From assembly GCF_005871165.1 (NCBI RefSeq), contig NZ_SWKP01000008.1, positions 124,001 to 188,000 on the forward strand: 64,000 bases of DNA, given 5' to 3'. Numbering within the stretch: position 1 is the first letter of the stretch; the number at the start of each line of letters is the position of its first letter. Both the position numbers and the translations under genes were made by a program. This DNA comes from Maricaulis alexandrii (GTDB lineage: Bacteria > Pseudomonadota > Alphaproteobacteria > Caulobacterales > Maricaulaceae). The notes below the pieces were generated by a model that had not been told where the DNA came from, searched no databases, and saw nothing but the letters and a program-made list of their open reading frames with translations. Positions 28,696 through 36,811 of this stretch are shown here, one piece after another.

Positions 28696-29148
28696 CTAGG
28701 TTCTGGACTCAATAGCTCGCATCCAGATTCTCGCTGAGGCGAGTGCTATTGCGGCGAGGAAGTTTGCAGCGTGTTTTTCGAAGCGCGTTGCGATGCGGCG
28801 GAAGTGTTTGAGTTTGCAGAAGAAGCGCTCGACCAGATTGCGCTTGCGGTAGAGGTCTCGCGGCACGCTGCGCTGGATACGGACGCGGCTCTGCGTGGGG
28901 AAGTGAGCAACGCCTCCGCGCGCTGCGACCCGGTTGACCAAGGCCAGGCTGTCATAGCCACGATCTGCAATGACGCAGCCCGGCGGCAAGGCGTCGAGCA
29001 GAAGGGGGGCGATCGTCTTGTCGGCCGCTTGGCCGGGCGAGATCGCCAGCCTCACCGGTAGGCCATCCTGATCGACGACGGCGTGGATCTTGGTGCTCAG
29101 TCCGCCACGAGAACGGCCAATGGCGTGATCCGGACCCCTTTTTTCCAC
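28696..29148 (-). CDS. IS5-family (IS427 group) transposase, orfB part
   Basis: 150 codons of the second reading frame of the IS element. It carries the C-terminal DDE half: GRSRGGLSTKIHAVVDQDGLP, ADRGYDSLALV (second catalytic Asp), and RNLVERFFCKLKHFRRIATRFEK (the catalytic Glu in the YREK-like signature). In IS427-group elements this half is produced as a fusion with orfA by frameshifting on an A-run; the A6 run is at 29139-29144. The ORF stop falls at the very tip of the element. Confidence 0.88.
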   Translation of the reverse strand: MEKRGPDHAIGRSRGGLSTKIHAVVDQDGLPVRLAISPGQAADKTIAPLLLDALPPGCVIADRGYDSLALVNRVAARGGVAHFPTQSRVRIQRSVPRDLYRKRNLVERFFCKLKHFRRIATRFEKHAANFLAAIALASARIWMRAIESRT

Positions 29149-29533
29149 CGGCGGCGTGTTGGTGGGCGCGGACGATGGAACTATCGATCAGCTGCAGCGA
29201 CTGGGGCGAAAGACGCGCCAATTCTTCGAAAACTTTCAGCCATATACCGCGCTTGGCCCAGCGGTTGAACCGGTTATAGGCCGTCGTGTAAGGCCCATAC
29301 CGACCCGGCAGATCGCGCCAGGGCGCGCCGGTGCGAAGCACGTAGAAGATCGCATTCACGATCCGCCGATCATCAACCCGATGTTTGCCCCGCCCCGGCT
29401 TGGGAAGAAGTGGTGCGACAATCGCCCACTCCTCATCACTCAAATCATACCGAGCCATGATCCGCTCCAAACCAAAGCCCAGAGTGAATCATGCGTCGCG
29501 CCTCGGGTGAATCCCGAAATTGAGTACAGAACC
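28699..29533 (-). mobile_element. IS5-family element, IS427 group
   Basis: An 835-bp insertion sequence with 15-bp terminal inverted repeats: GGTTCTGGACTCAAT at 28699-28713 and the complement of GGTTCTGTACTCAAT at 29519-29533 (14/15 match). TA flanks both ends (28697-28698 and 29534-29535), as expected for the TA/TNA duplications of this group. It has two overlapping frames, a slippery A6 run and no evident decay, so it may be active. Confidence 0.88.
28952..29458 (-). CDS. IS5-family (IS427 group) transposase, orfA part
   Basis: First frame of the element, read from the ATG at 29458 (a TTG lies four codons upstream). It holds the N-terminal DUF4096-type domain: YDLSDEEWAIVAPLLPKPGRGKHRVDDRRIVNAIFYVLRTGAPWRDLP, and LQLIDSSIVRAHQHAAGGKKG with the first catalytic Asp. 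After the A6 run the useful frame continues in orfB, so the residues past GGKKG in this frame are probably not part of the functional fusion transposase. Confidence 0.85.
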   Translation of the reverse strand: MARYDLSDEEWAIVAPLLPKPGRGKHRVDDRRIVNAIFYVLRTGAPWRDLPGRYGPYTTAYNRFNRWAKRGIWLKVFEELARLSPQSLQLIDSSIVRAHQHAAGGKKGSGSRHWPFSWRTEHQDPRRRRSGWPTGEAGDLARPSGRQDDRPPSARRLAAGLRHCRSWL

Positions 29534-29535
29534 TA

Positions 29536-29966
29536 GGCGGTTAAGCTAAGGCGAAACGCTCAAAGACCGGAACGGATTACGCTCTGGCAAAGACGACGTA
29601 TTCAGACGTGCCGACTCAAACCCATCGTCATCTGATGGGGCCTCACGCTGCGCACACGCAGAAGCATGAGAGCTTCTCGAACTACCAGATTGCCAGCCAT
29701 ACTCGTTCCAGCGAATCGCAAAGGCTACATAAAGCTACCAATCGCACATCCATCAATAGTTTGAGGCCCTGAAACAGCTCGCTGCACTTCTGAGAAAAAT
29801 CACGGGCCAGTGCGAGCGAACGGACGAACCCGATTGCGCTTTGGTCCTGTCGCTGAAGTCGTCAAAGACAGCGCTGAACTAACTCGCCTGAAAACGCCCT
29901 ACCCCGTCGACAAACCTATCTGGGTTAATCTGCATCCAGCGGCACGAACCAGTGGTTCGCGTTGGA
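29536..29966. other. Gap of ~430 bp with no recognised gene
   Basis: Between the IS element and the methyltransferase-like gene no coding frame has a ribosome site plus recognisable protein, and no RNA gene or clear terminator is seen. It is probably degraded DNA at the junction of two acquired modules. Confidence 0.5.
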
Positions 29967-30521
29967 CTACCAATATCTCCGCACAGTTCCAGCATATCGC
30001 TCAAACGCCTCCCCAAAGGTCCGTTTCATGTGCGGCTCTTCGACCCAGGTGATAAACACATGGATGATCACCAAGAACGAGATTGCCGACAGAAGCGCGA
30101 ATGTTGATCCGGCGGCCACCGCACTGCCGACGAACATGGCTCCATAACCCACATACTGAGGATTGCGGGTACGTTGATAGATCCCGTGTTGGATCAGCTC
30201 ATCTTCGAGGAGACCATAAACGCGCTCCTGCGAACCATAGGCGTAGCGTCCGAGAAAGATGACAAACGCGCCGCCAAGAAAGAGTGCGCCACCCAATGCA
30301 AGCGAGATCAGGTTCGGTGCGAACAAGCTACCACGGTCTAGCCACGCGAGCCCGAGCGTTGCGAGGAAATGCCCATGCATGATGACCCCCGAGAAGACCG
30401 CCGTTGGTCGAGACCATTTCCCTTGGCGCTGGAAATCTGCGCGGGCTTGCAGCGTGAACGGGACGGCGAGCACGGCGTTGATGAGGACATACCCCACGAC
30501 GATCGTAAGTAAGGGCGACAT
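29967..30521 (-). CDS. Isoprenylcysteine carboxylmethyltransferase-like membrane protein
   Basis: A 184-aa membrane protein with four to five hydrophobic segments. The C-terminal half has the ICMT/PEMT-family signature: GIYQRTRNPQYVGYGAMF (SAM-binding RxxRNPxY) and EEPHMKRTFGEAFERYAGTVRRYW. Short family members are common in metal-resistance clusters, often beside CDF genes, with no defined substrate. The start codon abuts the stop of the CDF gene (30522), so the two are coupled. A methyltransferase role follows from the family; the substrate is unknown. Confidence 0.75.
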   Translation of the reverse strand: MSPLLTIVVGYVLINAVLAVPFTLQARADFQRQGKWSRPTAVFSGVIMHGHFLATLGLAWLDRGSLFAPNLISLALGGALFLGGAFVIFLGRYAYGSQERVYGLLEDELIQHGIYQRTRNPQYVGYGAMFVGSAVAAGSTFALLSAISFLVIIHVFITWVEEPHMKRTFGEAFERYAGTVRRYW

Positions 30522-31160
30522 TTAGGCGTCTCCGGCTTCAGCGATGGGGTGGTTGTGGCTACGCAGCTCGGCAAGCGCCTGACTGCAGATCAACCATGCA
30601 GAGCGTGTGAAGAGCGCGGCCAATGCGAAGGCCAGAACAAGATCGGGCCAAGCCGATCCGGTTAGGGCTACAAGCCCACCGGCGATCATCACGCCGACAT
30701 TGCCGATGGCGTCATTGCGGGAGCACAGCCAAACCGAGCGCACATTTGCATCACCGTCTCTCCATTTGAGGAGGATGAGGACGCTGGCCGCGTTAGCAAG
30801 GAGTGCTGCGAAGCCAACGATGCCCATGGTTTCCGCGACGGGCGGTTCGCCGGACAGGGCGCGCATCAGCGTCATACCGAGCACCGAGACCGCGATCACG
30901 ATTAGCAGGCCGCCTTTAAAGAGCGCGGCCCGAGCACGTAACGCCAGGCTCGAACCGATCACCAGCAGGCTGATGGTGTAGGTCATGGTGTCACCGGCGA
31001 AGTCGAGGGCGTCGGCTTTAAGGGCTTGAGAGCCGGAGGCGAACCCGGCTGTGATCTCGACGGCGAACATCACCAGATTGATGAGAATGACGGCCCATAG
31101 GGCGCGACGATACGCAACTGATGTACCGTCGAATTTTTGGTCGTTTGAGCAACAACTCAT
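30522..31160 (-). CDS. CDF-family divalent cation transporter
   Basis: A 212-aa cation-diffusion-facilitator-like protein with about six membrane helices. Helix II contains ALKADALDFAGDTMTYTISLL and helix V contains SRNDAIGNVGVMIAGG; the Asp residues correspond to the transport site. The cytoplasmic C-terminal domain of longer CDFs is lacking. The N-terminus has a Cys pair (MSCCSND). The ATG at 31160 has AGGAG eight bases upstream and follows the MerR-type promoter; an upstream ATG at 31184 would start within a few bases of the -10. Probable substrates are Zn, Cd or Co, inferred from the neighbouring czc genes and MerR regulator. Confidence 0.85.
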   Translation of the reverse strand: MSCCSNDQKFDGTSVAYRRALWAVILINLVMFAVEITAGFASGSQALKADALDFAGDTMTYTISLLVIGSSLALRARAALFKGGLLIVIAVSVLGMTLMRALSGEPPVAETMGIVGFAALLANAASVLILLKWRDGDANVRSVWLCSRNDAIGNVGVMIAGGLVALTGSAWPDLVLAFALAALFTRSAWLICSQALAELRSHNHPIAEAGDA

Positions 31161-31186
31161 TTTCTTGACTCCTACCTTTGACATGG

Positions 31187-31217
31187 AGTCTAGTTTCTAC
31201 AGCGACTATAGAAGCAA
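31187..31217 (-). promoter_or_regulatory. MerR-type promoter of the CDF gene
   Basis: On the minus strand: TTGCTT (-35), a 19-bp spacer containing the dyad TCTATAG-TCG-CTGTAGA (one mismatch), then TAGACT (-10). The long spacer with an internal dyad is characteristic of MerR-activated promoters. It lies between the divergent CDF and merR genes. Confidence 0.75.
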
Positions 31218-31224
31218 GAAGAAA

Positions 31225-31671
31225 ATGACAAAAGAATTCAGTATCGGCAAAGCGGCAAAAACCTCCGGCGTCAAAGTGACGACGATCCGCTACTACGAGA
31301 GCGTTGGTTTGATGCCGGAACCAAGGCGGGTAGAAAGCGGCCGCCGGGTCTACGATCAAGCGTCAGTGGATCTGCTTGGATTTATCCGGCATGCGCGCGA
31401 CCTTGGTTTTACCGTCGAGGCGATACGTGACTTGATCGACCTGCAGGAGAACCCTGGTACAGATTGCACAAGGGCTGACGAGTTGGCTCGTCATCATCTT
31501 GTCGAGACGCAAAAACGCATCGAGCAGCTACGCGTTCTTGAGCATGAGCTCAAACGTATGATCGAGGGATGTGCAGGCGGAAAAGTTGGCAGTTGCGAGA
31601 TCGTCACCAGCCTGTTCGATCATTCGAAATGCTTGTCAGATCACAGCCCGGCACGGATAGGAAAAAAGTGA
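31225..31671 (+). CDS. MerR-family metal-responsive regulator (ZntR/CadR-like)
   Basis: A 148-aa MerR-family protein. The winged helix reads FSIGKAAKTSGVKVTTIRYYESVGLMPEPRR and GRRVYDQASVDLLGFIRHARDLGFT. The effector part has Cys at TDCTRADEL, a loop CAGGKVGSC, and a C-terminal HSKCLSDH, compatible with divalent-metal sensing. The start at 31225 follows a purine-rich AAGAAG; an upstream ATG at 31183 would add 14 residues. It is divergent from the CDF gene, whose promoter carries a MerR-type dyad. Metal specificity (Zn, Cd, Co or Pb) cannot be settled by eye. Confidence 0.85.
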   Translation: MTKEFSIGKAAKTSGVKVTTIRYYESVGLMPEPRRVESGRRVYDQASVDLLGFIRHARDLGFTVEAIRDLIDLQENPGTDCTRADELARHHLVETQKRIEQLRVLEHELKRMIEGCAGGKVGSCEIVTSLFDHSKCLSDHSPARIGKK

Positions 31672-31690
31672 TCAACGTATCCCCGGCACC

Positions 31691-32203
31691 TTAAACTTTG
31701 AGCCGCTTCCATCCGAGAATTAACAATGCCGCCCCTATGAAAATGAAGACATCGGCCAGATTGAAGGTGGGCCAGCGCAGCGCTTGCCATCCAAAATCAA
31801 GGTAGTCTGTAACAACTCCGTCGCCGAGCCGATCGATAGCATTGGCCAACCCACCTGACGCAAACAAAATACCGGCGGCATTAACAAGTTTCGACTTTTG
31901 CTCCGCGGTCCAAATCAAAACTGCTACGACAAGAACGACTGCCACACTCGAAAGAATATAGGGCGCAATCCAATGATCGCTATCCAATACCCCAAAACTA
32001 ACGCCCCTGTTGTGGCCGAGCGTTAGGTTAAACCCGGGCACCAGCGGCACCGACGTGCCAACATCAACAAGCAGGCGTTCGATTTGGGATTTCACGATCA
32101 AATCGAACGCGACTAAGAACACCCAAAAAATTAAGTACACTGAGCGTATCCGGCGAAGGCCAAACATCTTGCTCTGAATGTAGGCGGGTCGAATAATTGG
32201 CAT
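31691..32203 (-). CDS. lspA: Signal peptidase II (prolipoprotein signal peptidase)
   Basis: A 170-aa membrane aspartic protease that cleaves lipoprotein signal peptides. Four transmembrane helices are present. The catalytic signature is intact: GGLANAIDRLGDGVVTDYLDF (first Asp) and TFNLADVFIF (second Asp). It sits 155 bp downstream of czcA in the same direction. Extra lspA copies are common in Czc/Pbr-type metal islands, and CzcB here is a predicted lipoprotein and so a plausible client. It is probably a second copy besides a chromosomal one (inference). Confidence 0.9.
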   Translation of the reverse strand: MPIIRPAYIQSKMFGLRRIRSVYLIFWVFLVAFDLIVKSQIERLLVDVGTSVPLVPGFNLTLGHNRGVSFGVLDSDHWIAPYILSSVAVVLVVAVLIWTAEQKSKLVNAAGILFASGGLANAIDRLGDGVVTDYLDFGWQALRWPTFNLADVFIFIGAALLILGWKRLKV

Positions 32204-32301
32204 CTTCAGTTTGTCCCTCTAGTCGAGTGAAACTCAATCAAGTGAACCAAGCAGCCCCGAGCGACTGTGCAGGGGGGGACAGGACGCCCGGGGCAGCCGG
32301 C

Positions 32302-32344
32302 GGATCTGGTGGGTGCGAGAACAAAGGGTTGCCCCACCAGATCC
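32302..32344 (-). other. Perfect 12-bp stem-loop between czcA and lspA
   Basis: GGATCTGGTGGG (32302-32313) pairs perfectly with CCCACCAGATCC (32333-32344) across a 19-nt loop. There is no T tract. It could be an mRNA-processing or attenuation structure separating czcCBA from lspA, or a protein-binding dyad. Confidence 0.5.
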
Positions 32345-32358
32345 TCACCTGTCTTCGG

Positions 32359-35300
32359 TTAGGTAGACAGGCGTTCTTGAGCGCGCTTTTGTGGATGTGG
32401 CGCGAACCACTTGTAGACAGCTGGCAGTACCAACAACGTCAGTACGGTCGAGGTGACCAGGCCGCCGATAACAACGGCGGCGAGCGGTCGCTGAACCTCC
32501 GAGCCAATCCCCGATGCAAACAACAACGGCATCAGACCAAGTCCGGTGGTTGTCGCCGTCATCAAGACAGGTTGAGCTCGGCGTACCGCAGCCTCGACGC
32601 TGAAAGCATCAACATCCAGACGTTCTTTGGCAAAACGGTCTAGGAAAGACACCAGGACCATGCCGTTACCCAGGGCGATACCAAACAGAGCGATGAAGCC
32701 AACCGATGCCGGGACCGATAGATTTTGCCCCGTCAGCCAGAGCGCCGCTATTCCTCCGACGAGGGCCAGCGGGATGTTGGCGATGATGAGCAGAGCGCTC
32801 TTTAAGCGACCAAAGCTGAACAGCAAAAGCAAAAACACGACACCGAGCGTGACTGGAATCACGATCGCGAAACGCGCATTTGCTTGTTGCTGAAGCTCGA
32901 ACTGGCCACCCCATTCAACAAAATACCCTGGAGGCAATTCAATGTTTCCAGCAACGGCATTTTGGCCTTCCGCTACAAACGATCCGATATCGCGTTCACG
33001 AACATTGGTTTGGATCGTGATGTACCGTTGACCATTTTCACGCGTGACCTGGCGAGGCCCTTCAATCCGTTCAACGGAGGCAACTTGGCTCAGTGGGATA
33101 ATCTCATCCCCTGGGCCGTTCAGAACAATCCGGCTGATACGTTCGGCATTCAGTCGGTCTTGCTCGCGATATCGAACGATGATGTCGAACCGTCGAACCC
33201 CTTCGAAAACCTGGCCAGCCTGCGAACCGCCGATCGCGGTGCGAACAACAGACAAAACATCTTCTACGTTCAAGCCATATCGACTTATTGCTTCTCGGTT
33301 CACCGTTATCCGGAGTTGCGGCGCCCCTGTTACTTGGTCGGTTTGAACATCGGCTGATCCCGAAATGTCACGAATGACGCCTGCAATTTGCGCTGCGTAG
33401 TCCTCGAGGACAGCCATGTCCTCTCCGAACAGCTTAATCGCCAAATCAGCTTTCGTTCCGGTCAGCAACTCGTCGGTTGCAGCAGCAATGGGCTGCGTGA
33501 AGTTAAACCGGGCCCCTGGGAACGCTTCGAAGCTCTCACTCATCATCGCGAGAAGCGCTTCTTGCGTGCTTGCGGTTTGCCACTCATCTCGCGGTGCGAG
33601 AGCGACGAAAGCCTCCGCACTGTTGACAGGATCAGCGTGCGCACCCACTTCCCCGCGGCCGATACGCGTCACGATGCGCTCGACCTCAGGAAAGTTAGAG
33701 AGCAGTTGTTGTTCAAAGCGCGTTACCGTCTCCCGAGCTTCCGGCAATGAAATCGACGGAGCCATTGTCAATCGAACGAGCAAATCGCCTTCATTCATTC
33801 GTGGCGTAAACTCAGAACCCAAACGTGGGAAAATCGCACCGCCAACCATGAGCATTGCGGCCGCCAGTACGAGCGCCGCCCACCGTTTATGAACGAAAAA
33901 ACGCACAAGTGGAGCAAATCGCCGTTCGTAGAAATCGGGCTCATCAGAACCCAACGAATTGTTGCCGATCTTCAAGCCGAGCATCGACGCCGCAGGCGCC
34001 AGCAGCACAGCGAAAACCAACGACCCTGCCATAGCGAAGACGACCGAAAACGCCAGTGGTCGGAACATTTTTCCTTCGACGCCCTCAAGCGTCAGGATCG
34101 GCACAAACACAACGACCACAATCAAGATTGCGAAAACGAGCGGTTGCAGCACTTCCGCACACGCGTTCGCGATAAGCGCACGCTTGTCCTCGCCCTCGGT
34201 TGACGCGTTTAATATGCGGTTCGCGTTTTCTACAATGACGACCGCGCCATCCACCATCATCCCAATGGCGATGGCGATACCGCCTAGGGACATGAGGTTT
34301 GCAGAAACGCCGAAAAACTGCATCGAGAGCAATGCGAAACCCACCGAAAATGGGATCGAAGCCACAACGATCAAGCTTGGGCGCCAGCCTCGAAGGAAGA
34401 GGAATAGGATCACAGCTACGAGTAGCGCACCCTGCCACAAAGCTGTGGTCATCGTGCGAACCGCAGCGCCAACCAACTCGGACTGATCATAATAGGGAAC
34501 AGCCGTCACGCCGGGCGGGAGAGACGCATTGATCCGTTCCATCCGATCGTGAACGCGCGCGATCACTTCATTCGTGTTTGCGCCGAGCAGTTTCAGCACG
34601 AGGCCGGCAACGACTTCGCCTTCCCCGTCCATGGTGGCCATGCCTTGCCGCGGGGCGCCCCCAATCTCGATGTTCGCGATATCGCGAACACGAACTGGCA
34701 CGCCGTCCTCGACCTTCACGATAATGTCGGAGAGGTCGTGAATTCCTTGGGCCAACCCAACTGCACGCACGGTGTATTGCTCGCTGTTCTCGATGAGAAA
34801 CTGAGCGCCCGCATTTGCGTTATTGGCCTCAACAGCCGCGACAATGTCTTCGATCGCTAATTGGTATCGAAGCAAAGCGTCCGGGCGAACGTTGATTTGA
34901 TACTGCTGCTCAAATCCACCGAGTGACAAAACTTCCGTCACACCGCGTACCGTTTGAAGGTCGAATTTGACCTGCCAATCTTGCAATGTCCGCAGCTGAA
35001 CACCGTCGAGATTTTCATCTGTAGTCTGCAAGAAATAGAATAGAATTTGCCCGAGCCCAGTGGTGATGGGCCCCATTCCGGGATCACCAAATCCTTCGGG
35101 AATTTCTTCTCTGGCTTGTTGTAGCCGTTCACCAACGAGTTGCCTCGCCCAATAGATATCAACGCCATCTTCGAAGTAGATGTTGACGACAGACAAACCA
35201 AAGTTTGACGTCGACCGCACCTCGCGAAGCCGGGGCAGCCCGTTCATGGACGTTTCTACGGGAAACGTGACATATCGCTCGACTTCTTCCGGAGCGAGAC

Positions 35301-35499
35301 CTTCAGTTTCTGTGAACACCTGCACGAGCGTGGGTGTTACATCCGGAAACGCGTCTACTGGCATTGTCCGAAATGTGACGATTCCGCCGATGAGGACGAA
35401 TGCAAATGCAAGAGCCGCAAGAAGGCGCCCTCCAGCAATGCGATGTAGCAAGCCCGCCAAACCGGCGGCTTGTTGTGAGGAGTTAGTGCGCGTGTCCAT
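32359..35499 (-). CDS. czcA: Heavy-metal efflux RND transporter CzcA
   Basis: A 1046-aa HME-RND pump. The family signature is clear: the N-terminus has FRTMPVDAFPDVTPTLVQVFT, and the proton-relay helix IAIGMMVDGAVVIVENANRIL has the DG-AVVIVEN form of divalent-cation pumps (CzcA/CnrA/NccA), unlike the DAAIVMIEN of CusA at 21726. Twelve transmembrane helices are visible. It overlaps czcB by 17 bp. It exports Co/Zn/Cd or Ni with CzcB and CzcC; exact specificity is not determined from sequence. Confidence 0.9.
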   Translation of the reverse strand: MDTRTNSSQQAAGLAGLLHRIAGGRLLAALAFAFVLIGGIVTFRTMPVDAFPDVTPTLVQVFTETEGLAPEEVERYVTFPVETSMNGLPRLREVRSTSNFGLSVVNIYFEDGVDIYWARQLVGERLQQAREEIPEGFGDPGMGPITTGLGQILFYFLQTTDENLDGVQLRTLQDWQVKFDLQTVRGVTEVLSLGGFEQQYQINVRPDALLRYQLAIEDIVAAVEANNANAGAQFLIENSEQYTVRAVGLAQGIHDLSDIIVKVEDGVPVRVRDIANIEIGGAPRQGMATMDGEGEVVAGLVLKLLGANTNEVIARVHDRMERINASLPPGVTAVPYYDQSELVGAAVRTMTTALWQGALLVAVILFLFLRGWRPSLIVVASIPFSVGFALLSMQFFGVSANLMSLGGIAIAIGMMVDGAVVIVENANRILNASTEGEDKRALIANACAEVLQPLVFAILIVVVVFVPILTLEGVEGKMFRPLAFSVVFAMAGSLVFAVLLAPAASMLGLKIGNNSLGSDEPDFYERRFAPLVRFFVHKRWAALVLAAAMLMVGGAIFPRLGSEFTPRMNEGDLLVRLTMAPSISLPEARETVTRFEQQLLSNFPEVERIVTRIGRGEVGAHADPVNSAEAFVALAPRDEWQTASTQEALLAMMSESFEAFPGARFNFTQPIAAATDELLTGTKADLAIKLFGEDMAVLEDYAAQIAGVIRDISGSADVQTDQVTGAPQLRITVNREAISRYGLNVEDVLSVVRTAIGGSQAGQVFEGVRRFDIIVRYREQDRLNAERISRIVLNGPGDEIIPLSQVASVERIEGPRQVTRENGQRYITIQTNVRERDIGSFVAEGQNAVAGNIELPPGYFVEWGGQFELQQQANARFAIVIPVTLGVVFLLLLFSFGRLKSALLIIANIPLALVGGIAALWLTGQNLSVPASVGFIALFGIALGNGMVLVSFLDRFAKERLDVDAFSVEAAVRRAQPVLMTATTTGLGLMPLLFASGIGSEVQRPLAAVVIGGLVTSTVLTLLVLPAVYKWFAPHPQKRAQERLST

Positions 35500-36811
35500 C
35501 GTCGAACTCCCCTTTTTGTAATTCTGCTTTCAACGAGAACGTCTCGGTAGTAGCGATCATCTCGCCCAGACTGACGCCTGACAGGATCTCTGCGAAGCGA
35601 TCCGACCTCCGCCCTAAGCGCACTTCACGGACCTCAAAACCATCCGCGCTACGAACGAAAACAACCGTTTCGCCATCCACTGTCTGGAGCGCGGTAACTG
35701 GCACGCGTACTGTTGGTTGGGCATCAGAAGCCGCCGCAAACACCGTCACAAACATCCCGGGCCGCAACCGATCTCCTGGATTTTCAATGACAATTCGAGC
35801 ACGACCAGTTCGCGTCCTCTCACCGATTTGAGGGCTCACGAAGTCGATGGTTGACTCTATTGGTGGACCACCGTCACCAGGGTCAATTGAAACCGGTGCA
35901 CCTGAGCGAATCCGCCCAAGATCAGCGCCGTAGATTGCCGCATCGACCCACACTGAATCAGTATCCGCCACAATGAACGCAGGTGGCTGAGCACCTTCTT
36001 CCAACACCTCTCCAAGCACGGCGTGGCGCTCGATAATCGTGCCGGAAATCGGGGCTGCCAGCTCGTATCGGGTAAGCGATACATCTGACGATGCCACCAT
36101 TCGAGGCAGAGACGACACATCAACGCCCAATGCATCGAGTTGTTGGCCGGCACTGCGAACCTCAATTCGAGCCTCCTCAAGCGCCCGTCGGGCATCCAGG
36201 AAGTCCTGTTCCGCAGAGATCTGGCGTTCCCATAAACGCTCTTCACGTTCGAAAGAACTTTCAGCCAGGTCCAATCTGGCGCGCGCTGAAAGGTAGGACG
36301 CCTTGGCGTCAGCGAGCGGGCGGCTGTTTAGAACGGCCAACACGTCGCCTGCCTCAACACGATCCCCCTCAGCCACCGCGACGCTTCGCACAATGCCAGA
36401 TACCCGAGGCGATACGTGAGCGAGATGATTCAGGTCAAAACCAACTTCAGCGGGCAGCTCAAGAATGCCGTCAACCGCACCGCTGGAGACAGGAGATACG
36501 ATAATACCAAGATCAGATATTTGGCTGGCATCGAGATGAACTTCAGCACTTTCACTGTGCTCGTTGTCTTCACCATGACCATCGTCATCTTCGTGGCCTT
36601 CGTCTCCATCGTCATCCTCGGCATGGCCCTCCGCTTCGGCGTGGTTCTCATCCTCGCCATGATCGTCGTGTCGAGTTTCGGATGTCACGTTGTCTGCGAC
36701 GCTAGAGCGATCGCCGTTTCCAGATTGTTCGCTCTGACTTTCAGGAGAACATGCCGCTAGAGCCAGAACGCTGGCCGTAATCAGCAGGAGATTGATTTTG
36801 TTTTTGGTCAT
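35483..36811 (-). CDS. czcB: CzcB-type periplasmic adaptor, lipoprotein with His/Asp-rich segment
   Basis: A 442-aa membrane-fusion adaptor. It begins with a lipoprotein signal (lipobox LAAC, Cys21). Residues about 45-95 are dominated by His, Asp and Glu (EGHAEDDDGDEGHEDDDGHG), a probable periplasmic metal-binding region as in CzcB. The lipoyl-like half (VAEGDRVEAGDVLAVLNSRP), the hairpin and the beta-barrel follow. It is coupled to czcC upstream (ATGA overlap) and to czcA downstream (17-bp overlap). Confidence 0.9.
   Translation of the reverse strand: MTKNKINLLLITASVLALAACSPESQSEQSGNGDRSSVADNVTSETRHDDHGEDENHAEAEGHAEDDDGDEGHEDDDGHGEDNEHSESAEVHLDASQISDLGIIVSPVSSGAVDGILELPAEVGFDLNHLAHVSPRVSGIVRSVAVAEGDRVEAGDVLAVLNSRPLADAKASYLSARARLDLAESSFEREERLWERQISAEQDFLDARRALEEARIEVRSAGQQLDALGVDVSSLPRMVASSDVSLTRYELAAPISGTIIERHAVLGEVLEEGAQPPAFIVADTDSVWVDAAIYGADLGRIRSGAPVSIDPGDGGPPIESTIDFVSPQIGERTRTGRARIVIENPGDRLRPGMFVTVFAAASDAQPTVRVPVTALQTVDGETVVFVRSADGFEVREVRLGRRSDRFAEILSGVSLGEMIATTETFSLKAELQKGEFDDGHAH

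Noticed and set aside
29810-30147. Plus-strand ORFs before the methyltransferase-like gene
   Set aside because: No ribosome site or family; partly antisense to the real gene at 29967-30521.
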